Shown here: in pieces, positions 15,939-24,305 of the stretch
Numbering within the stretch: position 1 is the stretch's first letter
Layout of the letters: every line of letters begins with the position of its first letter
From: a virus
Direction: 5' to 3' (one strand)
IMG/VR virus record: IMGVR_UViG_3300032053_000002
Location: 228,724-292,723 of that record
Length of the DNA: 64,000 nt
Notes under the pieces: generated by a model
What the model was told of the DNA's origin: nothing
Seen by the model: only the letters and a program-made list of their open reading frames with translations
The model's database searches: none
Made by a program: the position numbers and the translations under genes

Positions 15939-17768
15939 TTACCTGCTATATATCAACTCATATTTTAGGTTTCCGCAATCCCAAACTCTATCGTATTCGT
16001 TTAGTTGCATATTTTGCCATTCGGTAAGGTTAGGATCGTATTTTTTTAATTTCTTATGTAAGACTTTTTTCCTAAAATTAAAACGATGTATTCTACTACT
16101 GCCGTTCATATTAAAATACCAATAACTAGGAGATGTTTCTGATACTTTTGTAAATCCCATCTTATTGTATAGATTGCTGCCGGATTTTGTCCAACGGCGA
16201 TCGGCGAAACTTATTATTTTTTCTGGAGAATATTCGCGCACAAAAAAATTGAGTAATTTACTAGCTAATCCATTTGACCGGACAGATGTTGCAAATCTCA
16301 TCAATTCATATTCTCCTTTATTTTTTCCAGACCCAACAGACCTTTTTGATTTTCCAAAAGTCATCACGGCAACCAACTCATTATCATAAAATGCACCTAA
16401 TTTTATTTTGGTATTGTCACTTCCTTGTATGTGATTTTCGTTTAGGAATTTGTTTTTTGATGCGTTGTCTATTTCTTTTATATCACAATTTCTAGCATAA
16501 ACTTTTCTGGTTTCATCGGACAATATGTATTCTAATCTGTTTTTTACTATATTTTGTTTTTCTATCCATTCATCTTCAAATATCTGAATTAAATGAATTC
16601 CCTTGCTCTCGGCTAATGAAGTCTTACTTAGATGATATTTTTTATCTTTGTTTCCATTTATTTCGGAATGCCAAAATATACCATTATATTCTATACCAAT
16701 TTTTTTATCTGGAATGTAAAAATCTAGCTCCTTCCCGTTCAATGTTTTTCTATCATTTCTTATTATTTCGCCAGAATATATTTTCTTCAAGAAGTTATTT
16801 ATTTCGTCTTCGGCTTTAGAAACACCGCTCCACAATAACGGATAACACGTTAAACATCTTGGAATGCGCCCATTTTCCAAGCTGCCAAAAAATATATTAT
16901 TGCACTTTTTACAACGAAATTCATATTTTTTATTTTTAACTCCCTGATAATCATTTAAGGTAAATAACACTTCAACGTATTCGCGTATTTTAGGTGAGCT
17001 TAAAAAATTATTATACACCGTTTCAAATAATGATTTTTTAATCTGCGCCATTCCTTCTTCGGTTTGAGTAAAAGAATTTGCACCGTATTTCTCTTGGTTG
17101 GTTTTCTTTATTTTTGCAACCATCATTTGTTTAATCATTGGGTCGTTAGCTTTCAACGATTGTAGTTTACTGGTTTTATTAGATGTGGTTTTTTTTATTC
17201 CATATTTAACAATGTAATCCAATGGCAAGATATTATGTTTTTTTAGATGAGTATTGCTCAATTTAAAAAAATGTTCTTGACAAATTTCGCATTTAATTCT
17301 ATTATCTGGAATTAGTAGTTTATCTTTTCTATCCTTTTTTATATGATATAATTTCCAGAGATATTTATATCGCGGGTATTTATTCAGAAAGTCGTCTACG
17401 TTTATGTTGTGAATACTTTTTAGATGCGCAGTAAACACGCCAGATTTATTCTGTGTATCAGAAGTTTTCCATTCTTGGCACATTGGGCAGGAAAAACTTT
17501 CTTTTTTAATCGCGTTCTTTATTATGAAATTTTCTATGAAAAACGGAGAATTGTGCAAAGATGTTGAATGTGTAGTCAATGCTCCAGATAAATTATTTAT
17601 ATCAATACTTTCCCAATCGCATAATTTACATTTTATTATTTTTGAATTATCGTTGATTTTCCTCTTTACTGTTCGTTGTTTATTATATTCTTTGTCGGAA
17701 AACTTGCATTCATTTGAACAGTATATTCTTTTTTTGAAAATTTCTTTTTTACATATCTTACACTTCAT
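15939..17768 (-). CDS. Large homing endonuclease, zinc fingers plus Vsr-like nuclease
   Basis: A 609-residue protein. Start at 17768, where AAAGGAGTG precedes ATG; the frame open further upstream runs back through the terminator. Order: N-terminal Cys knuckles (CKICKK, CSNEC), repeated C2H2-like fingers to about 200, a four-Cys ribbon (CKKC, CLTC) near 300, a Vsr/PD-(D/E)xK nuclease core (ELDFYIPDKKIGIEYNGIFW), and a C-terminal GNAT-like fold (LGAFYDNELVAVMTFG ... SNLYNKMGF). This resembles the Hef-type mobile nucleases of T4-like phages. It sits directly after the major capsid gene and its terminator, the expected place for a nuclease targeting a conserved gene. Confidence 0.85.
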   Translation of the reverse strand: MKCKICKKEIFKKRIYCSNECKFSDKEYNKQRTVKRKINDNSKIIKCKLCDWESIDINNLSGALTTHSTSLHNSPFFIENFIIKNAIKKESFSCPMCQEWKTSDTQNKSGVFTAHLKSIHNINVDDFLNKYPRYKYLWKLYHIKKDRKDKLLIPDNRIKCEICQEHFFKLSNTHLKKHNILPLDYIVKYGIKKTTSNKTSKLQSLKANDPMIKQMMVAKIKKTNQEKYGANSFTQTEEGMAQIKKSLFETVYNNFLSSPKIREYVEVLFTLNDYQGVKNKKYEFRCKKCNNIFFGSLENGRIPRCLTCYPLLWSGVSKAEDEINNFLKKIYSGEIIRNDRKTLNGKELDFYIPDKKIGIEYNGIFWHSEINGNKDKKYHLSKTSLAESKGIHLIQIFEDEWIEKQNIVKNRLEYILSDETRKVYARNCDIKEIDNASKNKFLNENHIQGSDNTKIKLGAFYDNELVAVMTFGKSKRSVGSGKNKGEYELMRFATSVRSNGLASKLLNFFVREYSPEKIISFADRRWTKSGSNLYNKMGFTKVSETSPSYWYFNMNGSSRIHRFNFRKKVLHKKLKKYDPNLTEWQNMQLNEYDRVWDCGNLKYELIYSR

Positions 17769-17850
17769 TTTCACTCCTTTAGTAGTTATTTTGACCTTAT
17801 ATGTATAGATATGAAATAAAATAAAAAAAGTTCCATTTTTTGTAAAATAA

Positions 17851-17876
17851 AAAACCCGCTCCGAAGAGCGGGTTTT
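17851..17876 (-). terminator. Rho-independent terminator after major capsid gene
   Basis: AAAACCCGCTC-TTCG-GAGCGGGTTTT on the minus strand, followed by TTATTT. A very stable UUCG tetraloop stem about 40 nt after the capsid stop. The symmetric A/T flanks allow action on both strands. Confidence 0.92.
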
Positions 17877-17913
17877 CATTAGATTTTATAGTTTAACTGT
17901 TAAGTGTCAGAAA

Positions 17914-19545
17914 TTAGACGGTTTCCAACCCATGAACTACTATTTTTCCGTAAAATTCCGGACGCACGATTTTCTTTGCGTATCGCGTCATAACCCCGCG
18001 TCTTGGCGTGAAGTTATCCGGGTCGTATACAAGAGGAGTCATGATTAATGGAATGTATGGAGCATAAACAGCGCCAGTTTCCAAGAAACTAGTTCCTCTG
18101 AATCCGACTAGAATTACGTTTTCAACCATATAAGGATTCTTATATACTGTAAAACGTGAATTCAACATACCGACTTTTTGAACGCCCATCGCGAACGACA
18201 TGGCGGTTCCATCAGTATCAGCCGCATATCCAGGAATAGATTCAATAATCGTAGCAATATCCGGTGATAAAACTATGAAGTTTGCACCACCGCGAAGAGT
18301 CAATTGATGAATCTTGTTGGATACTTTTTGAATCTTGTTGCCAAGAGTTTGATACCATTCGTTCTTTGTACCAGTGTGAGAAGTTGCATCATAGAACGAC
18401 GCTTTATCGGAAGAGATTTCCCACCCAGGAATGGCTGACCAGTATTCTTTAGTAACGGCATTCACCATTAACATATCAAGAATTTCGAGGTCAATTTCCA
18501 TACCAATATATTCGCTTAACAGAGCGGTAAGCTCGGCTTCAGCGTCTATTGAATGGTATGCATTCAAGTCTTGGGCAAGTTCAGGAGTCCATACGGCTTT
18601 CATCTTACGAGTTTTCGAGACGATGGATTCTTGAGCGACCGATAGGTCAATTTCAGGAATGTCAAGTTTTAATGCACTACCGGATTCAGACGTATCTTCG
18701 AAATCACCGCGAGCAGTAGCCGTTGGTTGTTTATGATAACGAATTACATACGAACTTCCAGAAAAATCAGTTAATTTGGCACTACCAGAAACAACCCACA
18801 TAATATTTGCACCGACAATTTTGGTAAATTGTGGCAAATAAGAATGAATACTACTACCAGAAACGGAAAATGCGCGAACGCCTTCCAAATCCAGATCGGA
18901 TAATGAACCGGTGTTATAGAAGATTTTTACTAGCTGGCCCGCAGAAAGTGAAGCTGAAACTAATCCGGTTGTAAAATCAATATCAGCGTATGCACACGCA
19001 GCAGATGCAAATGTATTTGTGGCAGCCGTTGCGCCCCAAATAGGTATACCACCAACACTAGTATCATTGACGGAATAACCGAATTTTCCAGCGCCATAGA
19101 GACCGCCGACCGTATCATCAGTTGTTCCCGGGGTTTTTCCAACACCTGAACCACCATATACGGATTTGTTCTGGGTAAACCCAGGTTGATGACCGCTTCC
19201 ATATTTAAAATCGATATAGAATACGAGTCCAGAAGGAAGATTCATCGGCTGAATAGAAACGAATTCCTTAGCAGCCACTTCGCCGAAAATACGGCGAACC
19301 AATGGAAGAGCGACACCAGACCATTGTTCAGCACCACCCCCGCCGGTTTGCGATACTTCATGCAATACCTGACGAGCTTGGTTTTCCAAAAGGATTGCCA
19401 TTCCGTATACTTCATGTTCTTTTTCCAGACCATCAAGTAAACCGGTTGGCTCCCATTTCTTTACTAAACCACGAGTCTGCTCAATAAGAGCGTCGTAAGG
19501 GTTTTTCCCTTCCATTAACTTTTTTAAGTTGAGCAATGTACTCAT
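17914..19545 (-). CDS. gp23: Major capsid protein precursor, gp23-like
   Basis: A 543-residue HK97-fold capsid protein aligning with T4 gp23. The stretch PLVRRIFGEVAAKEFVSIQP then MNLPSGLVFYIDFKYGSG matches gp23 VRRAIPN...VQPMNSPTGQVFALRAVYG. Later ELAQDLNAYHSIDAEAELT and YAPYIPLIMTPLVYDPDNF also match. The N-terminal propeptide holds LHE at 61-63 followed by VSQTGGGG, in the same place as the T4 cleavage LTE/AEIGG after residue 65, so I predict cleavage after Glu63. A second LxE site (LMEG, 10-13) lies in the propeptide. TTAGGAG before ATG; terminator follows. Confidence 0.95.
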   Translation of the reverse strand: MSTLLNLKKLMEGKNPYDALIEQTRGLVKKWEPTGLLDGLEKEHEVYGMAILLENQARQVLHEVSQTGGGGAEQWSGVALPLVRRIFGEVAAKEFVSIQPMNLPSGLVFYIDFKYGSGHQPGFTQNKSVYGGSGVGKTPGTTDDTVGGLYGAGKFGYSVNDTSVGGIPIWGATAATNTFASAACAYADIDFTTGLVSASLSAGQLVKIFYNTGSLSDLDLEGVRAFSVSGSSIHSYLPQFTKIVGANIMWVVSGSAKLTDFSGSSYVIRYHKQPTATARGDFEDTSESGSALKLDIPEIDLSVAQESIVSKTRKMKAVWTPELAQDLNAYHSIDAEAELTALLSEYIGMEIDLEILDMLMVNAVTKEYWSAIPGWEISSDKASFYDATSHTGTKNEWYQTLGNKIQKVSNKIHQLTLRGGANFIVLSPDIATIIESIPGYAADTDGTAMSFAMGVQKVGMLNSRFTVYKNPYMVENVILVGFRGTSFLETGAVYAPYIPLIMTPLVYDPDNFTPRRGVMTRYAKKIVRPEFYGKIVVHGLETV

Positions 19546-19561
19546 TGTTTTTCTCCTAAAT

Positions 19562-20743
19562 TTATTTTTTAAGTTTAATGTTCGCCAATTTGTGAATACG
19601 AGATTTCATATCAGCGTTAGCGTTGACAATTGGATCATCAACTTTCGGCTTGGTCGTACCGACCGATCTCGATGCGCCTTCTACAATCCTTTGGGTTCTG
19701 TTTGGCGAGTCGCCAGAACCGAGATTTTCCATCAAAGTGGCGTAAACCAGTTTGATTTCGCGAATTGATTTTGCGCGGTCAAAGTTTTCAACAACTTTCA
19801 TTTTGCTTTTGTTATCGAGAGCAAAATTACGGAAAACTTTGTTTGTGAATAGTAATTTAGCGTTGAGCACATTAATTTCGTTCAATTTACTTTTCATAAA
19901 TCTCACTACTTCAATAGCTTTCGCAAGTTTGTTTTTGGTTTTTGCCAATTCCGTTCGAAGAGATTTGATTTTGGCTTCACCGACGAAATTATCAACTTCG
20001 TCTTCGTCATCATCTTCTTCTTCCGGCACTTCGGCAGGAACTTCTTCTTCGGCTTCACCGACCGGTTCTTCTTCAGGAACTTCTTCATCTTCCTCGATGT
20101 CGATGTCTAACTCTTCATCATCATCAGCAGCGGGAACTTCTTCGGCTTCACCAACCGGCTCTTCAGGAACTTCTTCCTCGTCATCTTCAACGTCGAAATC
20201 TAAATCGTCGTCTTCATCAACAACGGGTTCTTCCAGAGGTTCATCTTCTTCACCGGCTTCGGCTTCCAATTCGGCGACAACTTGTTCCAAATCAAGGTCA
20301 TCTTCTTCCGGCGCTTCTTCGTCTTCAGGTTCGTCCTGTTCAGTCAACTCAGACTCTTTCGCGTCTTCATGGTCAGACTTTACTTTGGTCGCACCTTCTT
20401 CGTCATCAGTAGTCGTTTCAGATGATTCTTTGGATGGTTCTTTGTTATCACCAGTTCCGATATCAGAAGTGTCTTCTTGTTCGGTTAATCCAGAATCTTC
20501 TTCCGCTTTTTCGTGATCATCATCGGTTCCGATTTGAGCACCAGCGTCATTCGTGACTTCTTCTTCTACAGGTTCTTCCAATTCTTTTTCTTCTTCATCT
20601 TCCATTTCCTGTTGAATCTTGCGAGAAATCATCGACTTAACTTGCGGAGCAAAAGCTTCTTCCAAAAACGCCTTGGCTTGCTTTAACGCCATTTCACGAA
20701 TCGTTTTTGCTTCAGCAATCGATTCTTTAAGTAATTTAGTCAT
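19562..20743 (-). CDS. gp22: Prohead core scaffolding protein, gp22-like
   Basis: A 393-residue protein directly upstream of the capsid gene, as gene 22 precedes 23 in T4. The N-terminus (MTKLLKESIAEAKTIREMAL...) is helical. Residues 50-260 are extremely acidic with repeated EEVPEEPVGEAEE units, then a coiled coil (about 265-350) and a basic end (HKLANIKLKK), which could contact capsid as scaffold tails do. Start at 20743 because TAGGAGAACC precedes ATG; an upstream Met in frame has no such site. Many LxE and IxE sites suit proteolysis during maturation. Sequence identity to gp22 is not evident; the call rests on position and composition. Confidence 0.78.
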   Translation of the reverse strand: MTKLLKESIAEAKTIREMALKQAKAFLEEAFAPQVKSMISRKIQQEMEDEEEKELEEPVEEEVTNDAGAQIGTDDDHEKAEEDSGLTEQEDTSDIGTGDNKEPSKESSETTTDDEEGATKVKSDHEDAKESELTEQDEPEDEEAPEEDDLDLEQVVAELEAEAGEEDEPLEEPVVDEDDDLDFDVEDDEEEVPEEPVGEAEEVPAADDDEELDIDIEEDEEVPEEEPVGEAEEEVPAEVPEEEDDDEDEVDNFVGEAKIKSLRTELAKTKNKLAKAIEVVRFMKSKLNEINVLNAKLLFTNKVFRNFALDNKSKMKVVENFDRAKSIREIKLVYATLMENLGSGDSPNRTQRIVEGASRSVGTTKPKVDDPIVNANADMKSRIHKLANIKLKK

Positions 20744-20787
20744 TACGGTTCTCCTAATACATTTATCCAATATTATTGGTTTGGATT

Positions 20788-20810
20788 TTAACACTATTGA
20801 TGAGTGTTAA
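20788..20810. other. Hairpin upstream of scaffold gene
   Basis: TTAACACT-ATTGATG-AGTGTTAA: perfect 8-bp stem with a 7-nt loop in the leader of the scaffold gene, not followed by a T run. Possible mRNA stabilising or control element. Confidence 0.5.
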
Positions 20811-20836
20811 TGAATTACTAACATCATTTATTTCGG

Positions 20837-20859
20837 TACACTATATCGTAGATAGTGTA
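20837..20859. other. Second hairpin upstream of scaffold gene
   Basis: TACACTAT-ATCGTAG-ATAGTGTA: perfect 8-bp stem, 7-nt loop, 26 nt from the first hairpin and of equal size. Confidence 0.5.
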
Positions 20860-20873
20860 TTCGGTAGGTTAAA

Positions 20874-20883
20874 TATAAATATA
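20874..20883 (-). promoter_or_regulatory. TATATTTATA late-promoter-like element for scaffold/capsid genes
   Basis: Coding strand TATATTTATA about 130 nt before the scaffold ATG, placing both hairpins in the 5' leader of the capsid transcript. Confidence 0.5.
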
Positions 20884-20928
20884 TGTAAAAAATAAAAACA
20901 TATTAAAAATGATATATTTTCTTCATAC

Positions 20929-21156
20929 TTATTGGTTTCGCCTCATTTCACTTCGCATCCTCGCTTTCGCGCGATTGCGTTTTTCGCGTTTTATAGCAGA
21001 TGGTTTACGAAAATTTGATTTTTCCTGTATATGGAGCATCAACTCTTCTTTTTTAATCATTTGTTTTAATTTTTTCAGTGCTCCATCAATATTTTTGTCA
21101 CGTACAGTTACTTGTAATCCAGTAAACCTTGATAAAACTTCTTCATTTGGGATCAT
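20929..21156 (-). CDS. rpsU: Ribosomal protein bS21
   Basis: A 75-residue protein. Residues 15-65 match the bS21 pattern: VTVRDKNIDGALKKLKQMI, then a helix, then a basic KSNFRKPSAIKREKRNRAKAR tail. It carries about 12 extra N-terminal residues. In bacteria bS21 lies next to the anti-Shine-Dalgarno end of 16S rRNA and helps initiation. Phage copies are known and are thought to replace the host protein and favour phage mRNA. AGGAGGG precedes ATG, and it lies just upstream of scaffold and capsid. Confidence 0.85.
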   Translation of the reverse strand: MIPNEEVLSRFTGLQVTVRDKNIDGALKKLKQMIKKEELMLHIQEKSNFRKPSAIKREKRNRAKARMRSEMRRNQ

Positions 21157-21168
21157 ATTCCCTCCTAT

Positions 21169-22017
21169 TTATTTCACTTGATTATATTTTCTTTCTTCTA
21201 CACTGTCGCCAAGAACATAGGTATTAAAAAGAACTTCTAATTTTCTACCTTTGTCGCCTTTAATCATTTTTAACTGGGAAGTCAGGAATTTATCACCTTC
21301 CATATAGCGTTCCATTTTTTTAGCGTCAAACTTTATTAGTTCATTTATTATTCTTTCTTTCGCCTTTCTTAATGCGATTGTCGGAATTCTAACTTCAAAT
21401 AGATTGTATTCCGAGCCAGAAACATACGCATACTTTCCTTCAAACGCCTGAACTTTTACTGTACCGTGTCCTCGGTTTACTTCGTCTTTTACTTTACGAA
21501 TATAATGCGGTGTCGGGTCTACTTTTCTAACGGCGTTCATATCAACTGTCGCCTTGTCGCCGACTCTTAGTATGTCGTCTTCCTGCACGACAGGTTGTTC
21601 TGGTTGCGGATCATCAATCTCAAAATAACGATTGAGAACGTTACCCATGTCTTCGTATAGCGCGTTCATTCTGTCCTGTAACGATTGCGCTTCGTTGGCG
21701 ACTTTCATAAAATTACCGGATAAGCCTTTCAACTCTTTCATATTTCTTTTAATAGTAACCTGATCAAACCAATCATTCGCACTTTCTACTGTAAATCTTT
21801 CGGCAAATGTCGCAATTTCGTGTAATGTTTTTGCAATTTCTGATAAATTATTTTTACGATAAATCATTTTTCCGAAATTATTGTATTCGCGAATAGAACT
21901 CATAATCCTTTGTTTATCTTCTTCCGTTATTTTTGGCGGATCTGTAATAGAACTTTCGTTTACTTTATTCAGTTCCTTTTTTGTGAAGAAAATTTCTTTT
22001 AAGCTTCGTTTAGTCAT
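21169..22017 (-). CDS. Probable head protein with KOW-like C-terminal domain
   Basis: A 282-residue protein. The N-terminus (MTKRSLKEIFFTKKELNKVNESS) is a basic helix followed by NES, similar in layout to the tagged proteins. Residues 30-150 are helical and coiled. Residues 145-225 form a beta-rich domain (VGDKATVDMNAVRKV ... NRGHGTVKV ... VRIPTIALRKAKE) that also occurs in the protein at 22797-23411. AAGGAGAT precedes ATG. It lies in the head operon between protease and scaffold; an internal or core role is inferred. Confidence 0.65.
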   Translation of the reverse strand: MTKRSLKEIFFTKKELNKVNESSITDPPKITEEDKQRIMSSIREYNNFGKMIYRKNNLSEIAKTLHEIATFAERFTVESANDWFDQVTIKRNMKELKGLSGNFMKVANEAQSLQDRMNALYEDMGNVLNRYFEIDDPQPEQPVVQEDDILRVGDKATVDMNAVRKVDPTPHYIRKVKDEVNRGHGTVKVQAFEGKYAYVSGSEYNLFEVRIPTIALRKAKERIINELIKFDAKKMERYMEGDKFLTSQLKMIKGDKGRKLEVLFNTYVLGDSVEERKYNQVK

Positions 22018-22029
22018 TTTAGTATCTCC

Positions 22030-22470
22030 TTATTGTTTCTTAATAAATTTTGCTATTTGGAACGCTTTGTCTAAAGAACCGACCAATTTAATAAATTCCT
22101 CCGTTTTTTTATTATATTCTTTATCGTATGCCCCATTTTCATAATCTTCTTGCGCCCAACCCGCCGGACGTCCAGAATAAAAAAGAAAATCCCGAACCGC
22201 AACAAATCTCTTATCGCCCACATCTTTATCTCTCCAATCTTTCAACACTTCTTCGCGAACTATTTTGCGTATCATTTCTTTTATCTCTTTCTCAACTTTG
22301 TCGGGCAAACCTTTATGTTTTGTTTTCGCAAATTTTTTTGCATCTTCTGGGTCTATTGACTTCGCAACATCTTTTGCTTTTTTAGTAACATCCGACGGCT
22401 TAACCGTTCCTTTTTGCAATCCGTGCACAATTCCGAAAAATTGTTGCTGTTTTTTACTTACTGCCGGCAT
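22030..22470 (-). CDS. DUF3008-like protein with C-terminal tag-like helix
   Basis: A 146-residue protein. Residues 1-60 match the DUF3008 pattern found in many phages: MPAVSKKQQQFFGIVHGLQK, then DPEDAKKFAKTKHKGLP. Residues 64-80 (EIKEMIRKIVREEVLKDW) resemble the helix tag seen at the N-termini of neighbours, here internal. The C-terminal part contains RFVAVRDFLFYSGRPAGWAQE. AAAGGAG before ATG. DUF3008 function is unknown; a virion association is inferred from the neighbourhood. Confidence 0.75.
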   Translation of the reverse strand: MPAVSKKQQQFFGIVHGLQKGTVKPSDVTKKAKDVAKSIDPEDAKKFAKTKHKGLPDKVEKEIKEMIRKIVREEVLKDWRDKDVGDKRFVAVRDFLFYSGRPAGWAQEDYENGAYDKEYNKKTEEFIKLVGSLDKAFQIAKFIKKQ

Positions 22471-22484
22471 CTTATTTCTCCTTT

Positions 22485-22784
22485 TTATACGGTAATACCA
22501 TAATTATTGCAGAAGATATATAATTTATTGGTTGCGTCATCAACAAGTTTGGAAACGACTTTGAATTCAGATTTGGCTTTCGCTCTACTTAGCTTGGGCA
22601 TTTTCTTTCCAGTAAACCGAGGTTCTTCGTCAAAATCTATTTCTTCCTCCAAATCAATGTCCTTTAATGCGTCCATAGTGTTTTCCAGACGATAATAGAG
22701 TTCTCCAAGAGAATCCGCATATCCTTCCTTTAACAATTTTTGTTTTTCTTCTTTAATTATTTTCACCAATTCGGATTTTTTCAT
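22485..22784 (-). CDS. Tagged small protein (MKKSEL family)
   Basis: A 99-residue protein beginning MKKSELVKIIKEEKQKLLKEG: a basic amphipathic helix ending in LLKEG, a possible LxE/G cleavage site. The remainder is acidic and helical with DLEEEIDFDEE in the middle. AAGGGGAAA precedes ATG. Function of the body is unknown; packaging into the prohead is inferred from the tag and position. Confidence 0.7.
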   Translation of the reverse strand: MKKSELVKIIKEEKQKLLKEGYADSLGELYYRLENTMDALKDIDLEEEIDFDEEPRFTGKKMPKLSRAKAKSEFKVVSKLVDDATNKLYIFCNNYGITV

Positions 22785-22796
22785 TTTAATTTCCCC

Positions 22797-23411
22797 TTAA
22801 ATATATCCCATTACCATCAACCACGACGGCGAACCGTAAGGATCGACACCATCCGGTTCAACCGTTTTTCCCACCACACTTTTCGATCTACCACTATTAA
22901 CCATTCTTTCAAGCGCTGAAAGTGATGGTGGTTTGCTTACACCGCGAACATATTTATACAAATTCTGAGTTAAGACGGCAATTTTGTTTTCATTGCCACC
23001 GCTAATTTTATAAATATACGTAACTCTATAATCTTTTGGCGTCCACTCTAGCACAACGTCTTCGCCAGATTTTATTTCAAACCCCTTTTTGCTCTTAACA
23101 TCTTTTAACGTAGTTGTCGTGAATGTTAAATGATGAGACACTCCTTCGTTCTTTGACTCTTCTATTCGCGTAAGAAGTTCTACAGGAACAGATGGGATGC
23201 CCATGACTAACGATACAGGATTTCCAGAGTAAACATCCGCAGTTACTCCATTAACAGTTTTCACTATCAGCACGCCTCTTCCGCGTTGAATCTCAGATTT
23301 AACTATTCTCAGCCAGTGTTTACCGACAACAGGTCCCATTTCTTTTGCGACTTTATTTAACTTCACATTATCAATTTTTACTTTGTCGCCAGGTTTAATT
23401 TTTTGTTGCAT
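22797..23411 (-). CDS. KOW-like domain protein
   Basis: A 204-residue protein. Residues 1-85 (KPGDKVKIDNVKLNKV ... IQRGRGVLIVK ... GIPSVPVELLTRIEES) share pattern and order with residues 145-225 of the protein at 21169-22017, so the two carry a common beta domain. The C-terminal part ends DPYGSPSWLMVMGYI. CGGGAGAG before ATG; the start overlaps the stop of the next gene upstream by one base. Unknown function in the head operon. Confidence 0.6.
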   Translation of the reverse strand: MQQKIKPGDKVKIDNVKLNKVAKEMGPVVGKHWLRIVKSEIQRGRGVLIVKTVNGVTADVYSGNPVSLVMGIPSVPVELLTRIEESKNEGVSHHLTFTTTTLKDVKSKKGFEIKSGEDVVLEWTPKDYRVTYIYKISGGNENKIAVLTQNLYKYVRGVSKPPSLSALERMVNSGRSKSVVGKTVEPDGVDPYGSPSWLMVMGYI

Positions 23412-23641
23412 TAGTTACTCTCCCGTTTAATTTTATTTTTATAAAAAGGATATTTTGCAGAGATTAAATCTTTTACGTTTGCAAGATCTTTTTTATCTAC
23501 AAACAAATACCCGTTTTCAAAATAGAAATTCTTTTTATCTATTCCATTTTCTTCCAAGTAACTCGTTACTTCTCTTTCCAGACCTTCTTTCAGCAGAGTA
23601 AATTCTTCTTTAATTATTTTATGGAGCTCGGATCTTTTCAT
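23411..23641 (-). CDS. Tagged small protein (MKKSEL family)
   Basis: A 76-residue protein beginning MKRSELHKIIKEEFTLLKEG, the common helix tag with an LLKEG site at 16-20. The body after the site is only about 55 residues, with alternating helix and strand. GTAAGGAGAAA precedes ATG. Unknown function. Confidence 0.7.
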   Translation of the reverse strand: MKRSELHKIIKEEFTLLKEGLEREVTSYLEENGIDKKNFYFENGYLFVDKKDLANVKDLISAKYPFYKNKIKRESN

Positions 23642-23653
23642 TTAATTTTCTCC

Positions 23654-24304
23654 TTACATTTCGTCATCTTTTCGCCAGTATTTCGCGAGTTCTTTTTCGG
23701 CTTTTGGAGCGGCGCTATTTATATCATCTTTCAGATTTTGCATCACATCTTTCAGATATTGTTGTTTAGCAAAAGCGATTGCGCCTTTAACATCTCTCTT
23801 TTCGTAAAACTTTCGCTCGTTCATACCGATAGCGATTAAACCATCAACAATTTTTGGCTCTGGAAAATTCAGGAATTCTTCTTTGGAAAGTTCTTTCAAC
23901 AGTTGTTCTTTGATAAGACTTCGCAATTCGGATTTTTTCATTTTATTTCTCTCCTCAGCAATAATTCCGGCGTATCCATAAGATGTTCGTTTCCCTTTAG
24001 GCGCGATGGAGTGTCCATCAAACCACCATTTATCGGGATTATTTACAATGGCATCAACTTTTCCGAAATACTTTTTTTTATCAATGACGCCGTATCCCTT
24101 GATATAATAAAGTTTATTATCGGAATCCATCATAAACTTCCCGCTTCTCTGAACATCTATTTTAATATAGCTTTTTCCGGGTTTGACTTTAACCTGCCAG
24201 TCCGGCTCGAAAATTTGCCATTTATCTGGCGAAAAGTTCATATAGTATTCTTTTACTCGCTTCTCTAGAATTTCAGCGAATTTTTTCGCAAGTTGAACGT
24301 CCAT
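23654..24304 (-). CDS. Fusion: unknown domain plus tagged module
   Basis: A 216-residue frame. Residues 1-118 form a beta-rich domain (FEPDWQVKVKPGKSYIKIDV ... GHSIAPKGKRTSYGYAG) starting at an ATG with only a weak CAGAG site. At residue 122 an in-frame ATG (23941) starts MKKSELRSLIKEQLLKEL with a strong GAGGAGAG site. No stop separates the parts. The 95-residue C-terminal module can therefore be translated alone, or both parts as one chain whose tag would lie internally. Confidence 0.68.
   Translation of the reverse strand: MDVQLAKKFAEILEKRVKEYYMNFSPDKWQIFEPDWQVKVKPGKSYIKIDVQRSGKFMMDSDNKLYYIKGYGVIDKKKYFGKVDAIVNNPDKWWFDGHSIAPKGKRTSYGYAGIIAEERNKMKKSELRSLIKEQLLKELSKEEFLNFPEPKIVDGLIAIGMNERKFYEKRDVKGAIAFAKQQYLKDVMQNLKDDINSAAPKAEKELAKYWRKDDEM
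23949..23956 (-). promoter_or_regulatory. Internal in-frame Shine-Dalgarno site for ATG at 23941
   Basis: GAGGAGAG 7 nt before ATG within the open frame. It is stronger than the site of the upstream start of the same frame. Confidence 0.65.
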
Positions 24305-24305
24305 A

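Noticed and set aside
19752-20516. Long plus-strand frame rich in serine
   Set aside because: It is the antisense of the acidic repeat region of the scaffold gene (GAA/GAC codons read as TTC/TCG). No ribosome site, and composition is explained by the real gene.
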